Shown here: positions 36,201-46,327 of the stretch, in pieces | Numbering within the stretch: position 1 is the first letter of the stretch | How the letters are laid out: every line of letters starts with the position of its first letter | Assembly (NCBI GenBank): GCA_003254905.1 | Contig: QANU01047116.1 | Span: 165,637 to 229,636, forward strand | Source: Nissolia schottii | Taxonomy: Eukaryota > Streptophyta > Magnoliopsida > Fabales > Fabaceae | Direction of reading: 5' to 3' | Length of the DNA stretch: 64,000 bases | The notes under the pieces: generated by a model | The model's database searches: none | What the model saw: only the letters and a program-made list of their open reading frames with translations | What the model was told of the DNA's origin: nothing | Made by a program: the position numbers and the translations under genes

Positions 36201-38711
36201 CTAAAACAGTATTCCAACAAGATCACCAATACACACCTTTTCATCCTCAGATTCACTATCAGACGACTCCTGTAAATTCAAATTCAGATGGCATTGATTT
36301 GGGCATAAAAAATTCAAATTTGAATCAAGTACAATATCACATCCAAATACAGGAATTAAGAATGAACAAACAAACAAACCTCTTCTGAATCACTCTCATC
36401 AGAATCACTAGCCTTCTTCACAGGTTTTTTAGGTGCAGGTGCTGACTTGGCATTGGAAACAGTCTTGACAGCCTTTTTCTATACCAACAGAATTCAACAT
36501 TTGTCATATACCAACGTCATCATGCATGTTTCATGCAAACTACAAATAGAAAGAACTACCAGCAAGAGTTTATATTAGTGTGTATGACCCCATGGTCAAT
36601 ACTACTGTAGCTTAACAACCAAAAAACAAACATTCATAAATATAATCAACCAACAAGTATATTTACGTCATCTTCATCAGAGCTGCTATCATCAGAATCT
36701 GAGCTGTCATCAGTCTTCTTTGCAGCAGCAGCAGGCTTGGTCACAGCTTTTGCAGCAGGCTTTGTAACCTATTACATCCAGGTCATATAATGGCATTCCC
36801 AAAAAAAATTAATAAAAATAAATAAACAAGATTACCCCTTGTGGCCAACAAGACCAAACTTACATTATCTTGATCAGAACTTTCACTTGACTCATCATCT
36901 GAGCTTCCACTGGTCTCATCCTTCTTGCTTGGACCAACTGCAGGTGCTGGCAACTTTTTTGACAACGTAGCAGCTGGTTTTTTCTTGTTCTGATGGTACA
37001 AAAAGATAATAAATGAAAATACAATTACACAGTGAATTAAAAATCAATTAGAGCATAAGAGAATACTTCAAAAAAAAAACTGTTAAGCGATATCAACAAT
37101 TAACCACTCACATCGTCCTCTTCAGAGCTGCTGTCATCAGACTCAGAACTTTCACTGGGCTGATTGTTCTTCTTTGCAGCAGGTACATTCTTAGCTGCAG
37201 CAGGTACCACCTTGGGTTTTGGTGCCTGAAAAACAATGATAAAGCATTATAACAAGGCATTCAAGCTAACAATAAACAATACACTTAGTTATTAAGTGTT
37301 CACTATATAAATCCCCTTAGGAAAGGTGTTTTACTCACTTCATCCTCATCAGAGTCATCATCAGAGGATTCAGAATCACTGGAACTGGAAGCAGGCTTGC
37401 CTTTCTTAGCTACTGTGCCATTCTTAGCAGGCTGGTTTTTTGAAGGAACAGCAACTTTTGCTGCGGGTTTCTGGGCCAAAAATAAAGTAAAACATGAAGA
37501 GATGCAATAGCAAATAATACGCAGCATAAAAATCCCCATCCAGATTATGCATTAAACATTAAAAAAAAAAAGCTTTGATTACGCATTAAACTTCCAATAG
37601 TCATTCATACCTCATCTTCAGATTCTGAAGAAGAGTCATCTGAACTGCTATCTGACTTGGCTTTAGCTGGTTTTCCGTTATTAGCTGGTTGCTTTTTTGA
37701 AGTCACAGCGGCCTTTGCTGCAGGTTTCTGATGCCCAAAATTAAGAGTAAAACTTAATGTGAGGGAATAAAAGTAAAAGACATAATGTGAGGGAATGATA
37801 ACAAAACCAAATATCAACAATTACACTGCCTTAAATCCTAAGCTTCCATCATGCGTTAACCTAAACAGATAAAATAGTCATATACCAATACCTCATCTTC
37901 AGATTCTGAAGAAGAATCATCTGAACTGCTTTCCTGCTTTTTCTTCTGCACCTTCGCCTCCCCCTTTTGCCTCTGAGCAACCTCTTCTATTTTCTGCTTT
38001 TTTGCACTGACTTGCTTCTCAATTTCATCCTCAGGCTGCCTCTTGCCTGCACCAAAATAAAAATATTCAATGAAATTAATGACAAACAAGATAAATAAAT
38101 ATAAGAGAGCAATAAATCAATTTTAAACACATAATTTAATTTAAGACACAAGAAAAATTCCGCCTATCAACAAAACAAGTTCACAGCATCAATTATTGTA
38201 GCCCAACAACAGGCTCGCAACTTCAATACGCAGTAGGCTTTACAACCAACCACACAAATCAAAGTCTGAACATGCAATTCAAAATTAATTAAAACAATGC
38301 TCACATCACATTACTAGAGCAAACCCACGAAAGCCAACCTTGTTTTATAACCAATAAACCAGAAAACATAAAGCCATACCATTAAAAAAAGTACAAATAT
38401 ATTAAAAAAAAAGGATTTTCATAAAACAAAAATCGAAACATAAAAGCGAGACTGCGAAGTGGTTGAAATTTCAATACCCTTTTTAGCAGACTTCGGAACT
38501 ACAGCTGGAGCAGCGTCAACCTTCAAAACAAAAACACAAAAAAAAAAAACAATGAGCACAAAAAGTGAATCATAACACGGGAGACTTAATTTCGAGTGTT
38601 CATCAACGAGAACAAAATTCGCGATATATTAAAAAAACATAAACAAAAACGAAAGAACAAATTGAGCGAAACACATACCTTGGTAGATGATTTCTTGCTT
38701 GACTTGCCCAT
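33287..38711 (-). CDS. NUCL: Nucleolin-like protein (two RRMs, GAR tail)
   Basis: Twenty-one exons give 704 aa: 38711-38679, 38520-38478, 38046-37892, 37727-37611, 37470-37339, 37225-37112, 36989-36864, 36768-36667, 36478-36380, 36269-36237, 36134-36027, 35864-35799, 35480-35382, 35274-35227, 35139-35048, 34858-34741, 34452-34364, 34268-34178, 34047-33956, 33720-33395, 33318-33287. It starts MGKSSKKSSTK. The N-terminal about 425 aa alternate basic KPAAK-type segments with acidic Ser/Asp/Glu blocks such as SSDDSSSESEDE. RRM1 has LFVGNL and KGFGHVEF; RRM2 has IFVAGF and KGFAYLDF. An RGG/GGGRF glycine-arginine domain follows, and the protein ends KKTKFADDE. Nucleolins act in the nucleolus in rDNA chromatin control and pre-rRNA processing. 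The upstream region carries telo-boxes and an E2F-like motif, as expected for ribosome-biogenesis genes. The gene is intact. Confidence 0.95.
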
Positions 38712-38778
38712 CTTAAGAGAGAGCGTCGACAGAAGCGAAGAGAAATGGAAGAGAAAGGAGGAGGACGAATCGACGGAG

Positions 38779-38935
38779 TTAGGGTTTGGAGGCTCAGCAA
38801 AACCCTTTGCGTTTTAGGGTTTTGGGGAGCAGCGTGAGAGTGTGTGTGTGTGTGTGTGTTTGGGAGCTTAGGGCTGCTGTCGTTTTATATGCGAGTGTCG
38901 CATGCGATTCGGTGAGAAATAGGGGGTTAGGGTTT
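38779..38935 (-). promoter_or_regulatory. Three telo-box elements upstream of nucleolin
   Basis: On the minus strand AAACCCTAA occurs at 38779-38787, AAACCCTA at 38815-38822 and AAACCCTAA at 38927-38935. The telo-box is a known promoter and leader element of plant ribosomal-protein and ribosome-biogenesis genes. Two copies lie between the probable TATA (TTTTATAT on the plus strand, 38883-38890) and the ATG, and one lies upstream of the TATA. Confidence 0.65.
38840..38859. repeat. (GT)n microsatellite in the nucleolin leader region
   Basis: A run of TG dinucleotides (about 9-10 units) lies between the TATA-like sequence and the ATG of the nucleolin gene. Confidence 0.9.
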
Positions 38936-38967
38936 TGGGGCTTTTTGGCTGTAAAAGGAAAGGCGCG

Positions 38968-38976
38968 GGCGCCAAA
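38968..38976 (-). promoter_or_regulatory. E2F-like site upstream of nucleolin
   Basis: The minus strand reads TTTGGCGCC, matching the E2F/DP consensus TTTSSCGC. It lies about 80 bp upstream of the TATA-like sequence. Growth- or S-phase-linked control would fit a nucleolin gene, but this rests on sequence match only. Confidence 0.4.
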
Positions 38977-41130
38977 GCGGTGCGTTTTGGCTTTGACGAG
39001 TTTGGGGGCTTTAGATATTTTTAATCCTAGTCAGCATCTTTGGTCTAATTATATGCTACACAAAACCCTGATTTTCAATTTTCCTTTTACATGGACAGAG
39101 TAGTAGTACTATTATTATTTGAGACAATCATTTTTTTTTCTACTTGCAATCGTAAATTGAGTGTATTTGTTTCGGATAAAATAAAAAAAATATTTTTTTA
39201 TGGATTTTGAAAAGTTTAATAAATAAGAACATTTTTCGCAAAATATAGGTTTTTGTATCTGACATCTTATGATGTATAATAAATAGAAATAATTTGTGTA
39301 TACCTAATTTGCATCTACCCGTATATACACCCTCTAATTATAAGTATTTCATTTCCAAAATTATAAACAACACGTCCTTAATCTCGAACTCTTTCTTGTC
39401 ATCGTTTTTCATCATCTTCATCCTTTCATCGTCGTCGTCATCCCCATTCTTCTATTATGTAAAAATTGATTAAAATGAAATTAAGATGATAAAATGTTAG
39501 TTTTCTTTTTAAAATGGATGAGGTCCGCCTTTAACAATGATGGTTTACTTGTTACAAATGCTTAAATGCACAATTACTTGTAATATGTCATATTTGTGAA
39601 TATAAACATGTAATGTTTGTGCATTCTACTACATAAAGTTTGTATACAGATGCTTATAAAGTGTGTTCATTAAAAAGTCTAATGAATTATAGAATGCATG
39701 GTCCATGTAAAGGTTTGTGGACAAGAGCTAGTAATGTTTATGCATTCTACTACATAAAGTTTGTGCAAAAATGCTTATAAAGTTTGTGTATCAAAGAGTC
39801 TAATGAATTATGGAATGTGTGGTTCATGCATAAGCGGGTAATGTTTGTGCATTCTACTACATAAAATTTGTGCACATATGCTTATAAAGTTTGTGCATGT
39901 GAATGAAAATTGTGAACACGCGATTTGTGTTATTTGGCTATCTAAAATTTTATCAAATGGTAGATGGATGGGTTGACATGATATCCTATACAAAAATGAT
40001 TACATATAACATTTTTCTATGAAAAATCTTCCAGACACCATCACTTGCAAATGTGTTCCTTCCTTGCTTTCTATTTTTAAATTTAGGCAAAAAGCACATT
40101 GAGCCAAATGAGAAAAGATTTGAACTTTGTCATAATTTTTTTTTCCTTTAGACGTGACCAAAAAAATATAATTAAATAAAATGATTTCATTTATATGAGA
40201 GGACGTTGAAAGTTTATTTTACATTCTCGTCATTTTATATATATCCTACTTTACAACTTTCAAATCCTCAAGGGATTCAATTGCAATATAGTCGGGTATA
40301 GTCGTATCCACAGGGAGTTGAATAAGTCATTATTGAGTTTGTTAATTAAACAATATGGTCAAGGATTTGTAAAGTGATTTTGTAATTAAATAGATAAAAG
40401 ATAAATGGGCAACAAATTAGAAGTAGATCAGGAAGCTTGTGAAGATTTGAATCATACTACAATTTCATATATTCACCCACTTAATGTACATGAATTATCA
40501 TTTCTTTGATTTCTCACCATCAGTTCTTATCTTGTTCATCTTTCTCAAGCATGAAAAGATCACTTAGTCCCTTTGCTATTTTGTCAATCTCTTTCACAAA
40601 TTAACAAAGCAACTGACGTTATTGCAGATGTTAAAACGACTAATAATCTTAACTCTATCTCTAGCAATTAAGATTATTAGATGAGTTGATGTAGTTTCAG
40701 CCTGATGCAGTTCTCACTCGCAACAATCCAATTTTAAATCAAGTTTTAGGTAGCTAAGCTAAAACAGACATTAAGCGCAAAATCAATTCATGTAAATCAG
40801 AGAAATTAATAGATTCATTCATGCAAAAGTTATATGGATACAATCATGCTACAATATTAATCAAAATCCCAACAACAAGAGGATTATAAATTCATCTTAT
40901 AAGAGGAAATCAAGGGTGTAAGGTTGATGGACGTTCACCATAACACGTTCTCACGTTGTCATGACAAGGATCGTCGTGCTCCTTGATCACTCTTGACTCC
41001 TTCTCTAGCCTTCCTCTTTGTTGCCTAACTACACTAGATTCGGATTCTAAGTGTATATGAAGTTATTGAATTGTTATTGGAATCTGAATTCAGTATAAAT
41101 TATCTAATGCAAAGATTTGTAAAAGCAAGA
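38977..41130. other. Intergenic region between nucleolin and the pararetrovirus fragment
   Basis: No gene is seen. It holds a tandem repeat at 39611-39905 (listed separately). From about 40255 to 41050 there is an interspersed-repeat-like block that begins near GGTATAGTCGTATCCACAGG, a word I associate with dispersed plant repeats, but I cannot classify it. Confidence 0.4.
39611..39905. repeat. Tandem repeat, about 2.6 copies of 107-121 bp
   Basis: Three copies begin TAATGTTT(G/A)TGCATTCTAC at 39611, 39732 and 39839. Each continues with ACATAAA(G/A)TTTGT, ATGCTTATAAAG and, in the first two, GTCTAATGAATTAT. The third copy is cut short. It is non-coding. Confidence 0.85.
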
Positions 41131-41149
41131 TTTGTTATACCACTTCATT

Positions 41150-42876
41150 TGTATTAGTAAAAAATATGAGTCAGGAAATGATTCTTGGAACTCCTTTCCT
41201 TACTCTTTATATCCTTTTTATGTGTCAAATACAGGGATAATCTCTACCCCTTTGGAGCAAGAAATTAAGTTCGACTTTCTGATGCCACCGCAAGGAAGAG
41301 AACTTAATAGCTTGCAAGAATTATCCATAAAACAAATTAATTTAATTCACAGAAAAACAAAATCAAGTTAATATGCTCAATAAAGAACTTCAATATCAAA
41401 GGATTGAACAACAGTTGCAATCCCCAATATTGTTCAAACGGTCAATAGGTTTCAAAAGAAAATTGAAGATGAAATAAGCGATCTCAATCCTACTACTTTC
41501 TGGCATAGAAAGAAGTATGAGATCTCATTACCATATATGGATGGCTTTGATGAGAAAAACATTCCCACCAAAGCTAGGCCTATTCAAATGAATAAAGAAT
41601 ATGTTCAATATTGTAAAAAAGAACTTCAAGAATATTTAGATAAAGGATTAATACGTCCTTCTAAATCTCCCTGGAGTTGTGCGGGGTTTTATGTTATAAA
41701 CGCCTCCGAGCAAGAAAGAGGTGCTCGTCGGCTAGTCAAAACTTTAAACCTTTAAATAAAGTTTTAAAATGGATTAGGTATCCCTTGCCTAATAAAAATG
41801 ATTTGATCAAAAGGCTACATAATGCTACTATATTCTCCAAATTTGACATGAAATCTGGTTACTACCAAATTTCAATGAGGGAGGATAAGAAGTACAAAAC
41901 CGTATTTGTAGTCCCTTTCGGTCATTACGAATGGAATGTAATGCCGTAGGGATTAAAGAATGCTCCCAGCGAATTTCACAACATCATGAATGATATCTTT
42001 TATCCTTACATGGAATTCACTATAGTCTCCCTTGACGATGTTCTGGTATTTTCAAAAGGGATTAATCAGCATATTCAACATCTAGAAACGTTTATCAAAA
42101 TTATTAAAGAAAATGGCTTGGTAGTTTCAGCCAAGAAAATCAAGGTTTTCCAAACCAAGATAAGATTCTTAGGATTTGAGATATATCAAGGAACGATAAC
42201 TCCAATCCAGAGATCTTTAGAGTTTGCTTCAAAATTCCTCGATAAAATTATCGATAAGACCCAATTGCAAAGATTTTTAGGCTGTCTAAACTACATAGCC
42301 GACTTTATTCCTAGCATTAGGGTTATCTGTGCACCCTTGTATGCTAGGCTTAAGAAGAATCCTCCGCCATGGAATGACACCATGACTAGGGTGTTTAGCC
42401 AAGTAAAAACCATTGTCAAAACCCTTCCTTGTCTAGGGATTCCTGACTCAGACGCTAAGTTAATAGTAGAAACTGATGCCTCAGAAGAAGGGTATGGGGG
42501 AATTCTCAAACAGGTCCTTCCAGCCTCCAATACGGAACAGATTGTCCGATATCATTCGGGTATCTGGCATGCCTCTCAAAAATCATATTCTACTGTTAAA
42601 AAATAAATTTTATCTGTAGTTTTATGTGTAATGAAGTTTCAAGATGACCTGTTTTCAAAACATTTCCTTATCAAAAATGATTGTAAAGCCGCTCCTTCTG
42701 TTTTACAAAAGGATGTTAAAAATTTGGTTTCAAAACATATTTTTGCCCGATGGCAATCTTTGTTATCTTGTTTTGATTTTGATATTGTACACATCAAAGG
42801 AGATTCAAATTCACTACCAGACTTTCTTACAAGAGAGTTCTTACAGGGCTCTAATGAGCGAGGAAACAAGAACTAA
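41150..42876 (+). pseudogene. Endogenous pararetrovirus (caulimovirid) pol fragment, inactivated
   Basis: Translation shows a caulimovirid-type reverse transcriptase and RNase H in the expected order. From about 41150 to 41370 there may be the end of the protease region (low confidence). The RT begins at about 41480, and the RNase H follows from about 42460 to 42850. Breaks: a frame change around 41700-41755, an in-frame TAG at 41947-41949 and an in-frame TAA at 42604-42606. In addition, the catalytic YxDD box of RT is altered, with serine in place of tyrosine (S-L-D-D, 42028-42039). The movement and coat protein regions are not visible, so the copy is 5'-truncated as well as broken. It is an old integrated copy and cannot encode an active polymerase. 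Confidence 0.85.
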
Positions 42877-43801
42877 AGACTACTATGGGCCCCCTCTGGG
42901 CACCCCTTCAAGTTCAACATCCGGCAGAAACACTGCTGGAAATACAACTTCAAGCTCAATACGACCTTCGGGGCTTACTACAATACGTCATACCATAGGT
43001 CCCATTGGACCAAGTTCAACACCGCAACCGCGGAATACAGCGAAAGCTGCCTTTTCACAAATTGTAAAAACAATGCCTCAACAAAGTCAAAATCCGCTAA
43101 TCCCCAGCCACAACAGGTTCACTCCACTACATTATCAAAACACTCTAATAAAACCCTCTGACCTTAACCGCTCTACAGCAATACCAGAACCCCTCTACCA
43201 TGAAAAAGAAGAATGTTTTCCGATAGCTGTCATTGAGAAAAAATGGCAGAAAAAACAGCCTAGGGAGATAGCCACAATTATTTTTCCCTCTCCCTTTCAA
43301 TACCATCCAATAAACCCTGTAAAAACAAGAATTTTCTATGAATTTGTACTTGTTGACTCAGAGTCAATAGAAATAACCCACAAAAAGGATGATCAAAAAC
43401 AGTTCGTCCACTCGAAAGTAAAAATCCTTAAGGTCCTCTCTCCACAAGAATGGGGTCAATAACTACACGCCCCTAAGACCTTCTCAAGAACCTTTAACCC
43501 ACCTCATTATACTTATCAAGATTACATTGATGCATCGTATAACACTTTTTATTATAAACCCTTTCAACATTCCTGATTCTTCTGGTTCCGCAAAGGAATG
43601 TCCTTAAAGTTTCCCCGATGGTTTCTTAAGTGGTTTCTTGAATTTGGACCCACAGTAAAAATCTTTCCTCAACAAGTTCAAGACGGCTACACCTTCTTCA
43701 AAACTCATACAACTTTTGTGGAAGGATATCAATTGATTTCGTTTGTCGTAAGTCAGGCGATTTCATGGATAATGTCTTGGGAATTCTTTGTTTGGATTTA
43801 G
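42838..43801 (+). pseudogene. Second reading frame of the pararetrovirus fragment, broken
   Basis: In the frame +1 relative to the end of pol, a reading frame overlaps the pol 3' end and runs open to a TAA at 43460-43462. The same frame then continues to a TGA at 43574-43576 and again to 43801. The first part is rich in Ser, Thr, Pro and Gly; the last part is rich in aromatic residues and Lys. Position after pol and continuity of one frame suggest the downstream viral ORF found in some caulimovirid lineages. I do not recognise a defined domain. Two in-frame stops make it a pseudogene. Confidence 0.5.
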
Positions 43802-45063
43802 ATACCAAATAAAAGAAATTTCATAATTTCAAATATTTTTTTAAGGTATTTCATGTACTTCAAAAACGTTGATTTCAATTTCCTTCTCCTCACAGAGAAT
43901 TCTAAAATTTCATTCATCATTACTCATTGTCTTGACTCTTTTATTCTGAAACTCTACCCCCATTCATCATCTACTACTCATTGTTCATCGTCGGCCGGCC
44001 ACCGCCAAACACAGGTAACCACCTCTGAACTTCTGTTGGCCACAACCGTATGTGGTCAGCCACTGCTGATTGTCAGTCAGTCACTATCGATCGTCGTTGG
44101 TCCACTGCGATTGTCCAGCGGCGACCTCTAGTCATCAGTCGGACCTCACCTAAAGTAGGTAAATACAATTTCATTATCCAAACAAAGTATTTTGTAAATA
44201 ATATAATATAATTATTTTATTCAAACTATAAATCTTTTAAAATAAAGGGAATTCAATTGAATCATTTAACTTTCCTTACATTTCAAATTCCTTGGAATTT
44301 TAAAATGTCCCATCCAAATAGAACTGAGAAGTTTTTATTTATTTGTTTTAAATTTTGAATGATGTTTATTTTAAATGTCAGAGAATGTTGACATTTAAAT
44401 TAGAAAATATTTAGTGTTGTCTAATGGAATAAATTAGATTTGGTGAATTTTTTTTCTCCAAAAGCAATAGTGGAAAAAACTCTAATATTTTAGATTATGT
44501 GTGTGTGTTTATGTATATGTTTGTATATATATTTGAGTCGGGTTGAGTTGAACAAGTAGCCTACCAAGATTGTCTTTCATAGGAATAAGGCTAAGTCCAT
44601 TGTTTATTACCCAAATCGAATCTTACATAAATTGGGCCAAATTCTACCTAAATGGATTCCTCTGATTCAGACTACATCCCTTTGCACGCGGGTTCACGAG
44701 AAAGAAAATCATATTGATTGTATTTAATATTAAGAATAATATAAGGTGAGAGAGACATGAAAAAGAGATAAAAAATTTTTTTTTGTCACTCTAAGCCCCT
44801 AATTCTGTGTTTCCCAAGCAAAAGTCTTTTGTCTCAGCTTCAGGTAGAAAAAATACATAAATCTTTTTGTCCCAGTGTCTTTATCCCCTATTCTGTCTTT
44901 GGTATTAAATACTGCCATTATGAAATGAAATTTTGATGAGAGAGATGGGCAAAATCGTATTTTCATTTCGACCAAATAGGAATTATTGAAAAAAAAGAAA
45001 GAAGAAAATCTACTTAACCATCACTGAAAAAACGCTTCCAAAGCAGCAAAAATGAACAGCACT
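43802..45063. other. Intergenic region upstream of MOD1
   Basis: No gene is seen. Positions 43970-44140 are a GC-richer patch with an open frame but no recognisable similarity. The remainder is AT-rich; 44500-45060 probably includes distal MOD1 promoter sequence. Confidence 0.4.
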
Positions 45064-45076
45064 CACGTGGCACGTG
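45064..45076. promoter_or_regulatory. Twin G-boxes in the MOD1 promoter
   Basis: Two CACGTG palindromes occur one base apart (45064-45069 and 45071-45076). They lie roughly 100-200 bp upstream of the probable transcribed leader of MOD1. G-boxes bind bZIP and bHLH factors. Function here is inferred. Confidence 0.5.
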
Positions 45077-45255
45077 CAGCTGGACCTACACAAACAAAAT
45101 AAAACCTCGCTTCTTCTGCATAGTAGTTGTGAGTAGGTGTAAGCCATTTCGACATTTACAAAGCCCTCTTAAGTCTTAACATTTGCAGCCGCTGCAAGAT
45201 TCAAAACTCAGCTTCGTTCTCATCGAAACCCCCTTTTCCTCCAACCAAATCCACC

Positions 45256-45291
45256 TCACACACACACACACACTCTCTCTCTCTCTCTCTT
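45256..45291. repeat. (CA)n(CT)n microsatellite in the probable MOD1 5' leader
   Basis: A CA run passes directly into a CT run. Pyrimidine-rich tracts of this kind are common in plant 5' leaders. A probable leader exon ends at about 45402, followed by a GTAATA donor. Confidence 0.85.
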
Positions 45292-46327
45292 CCTATTTTC
45301 TTATTTGGAACACCCACCCCCTTTGATTTCTATAATTCTATTGCATTTGCTGTTTCCAAGTTCTCATCTTTCTTCCCACATTGGCGATTTTATTGCCCAA
45401 GAGGTAATACCCATTATGCACATTTTGAGTTTGTGTCTTCTGGTGGTTGAATTACTGAAATTTTTCGTGTGTATGTGTTTTGTGTGGTTTAGTGAGTGAG
45501 AAAATGAAGAATTGTTTTCAGATTGCATGAGAATGTTCCTTGATTTGTGTTTGATTGGAAGGATATGAGCTAAAGTTTGGTTCTTTTTCACGGATTCGAG
45601 GTGCATTTTTTTGCTGCATTTGTGTACTCAACCACCAAGCTTTGTTCTGTATGTGGATATTTTAGAAATGAAAATGATTTTGCTAACAGATGGTTGGACG
45701 GTACAAAAATTTCTGTAACTTTTTAGATTGATGGTATCATTGGAGTGCTGCTGAAATGGGTTTTGGCATTCATTAGCCAGATTTTTGGAATTTGATTGTA
45801 ATTTGAAATATTTTGGACCTAGGTACTAGCTGAGCCTTTTATAGTGTCACACAGAGGCAGCTGATTTCCTATGATTAAGAATGTTTTGTTCTTTGTCTCA
45901 GACTGCATTAATTTGTTGGATTGGTGTAAACGTTTTTTTCATAAAAATTATGAAGGAAAATTTTAGCTGGGACTTGTAGAATTCCAAGAATTAATGGTGG
46001 ACTATATCGAATCAGTTAAATTTTTGCAAATTCATTCTTTATGACATCCAGAATCTGGGATAAATCTAAACATCCATGTAATCAATAATTTTTGTATTTC
46101 TTGCACATGTTAATTTTTGTTCAATCTGCTTGGTGAGAAATTTGAAGACTTCACAATTAATTTATTTAGCTGAATAATTACTTGTACATCCTCAACTGTC
46201 TGAATTCTTTTCACGCTTTTGGTAACTGGAACTTCCTGTTTCTCTTTCTCTATTTCATGTTCAAGTATTGATTTCAAAAGAAGAGAAATCAATGAAGTAA
46301 TTTTAGGTTTTATTTTTTAAGGTATTG

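Noticed and set aside
39611-39905. Tandem repeat as a CRISPR-like array
   Set aside because: The repeat unit is over 100 bp with no unique spacers, and the genome is a plant's.
42639-42869. Minus-strand frame over the RNase H region
   Set aside because: It is antisense to the caulimovirid RNase H reading; no independent similarity.
45364-45606. Minus-strand frame of 80 codons in the MOD1 leader region
   Set aside because: No similarity, and it overlaps the leader exon and leader intron of MOD1.
46325-46327. Start of MOD1 at a TTG codon
   Set aside because: Plant nuclear genes start at ATG; the next in-frame codon is an ATG at 46328.
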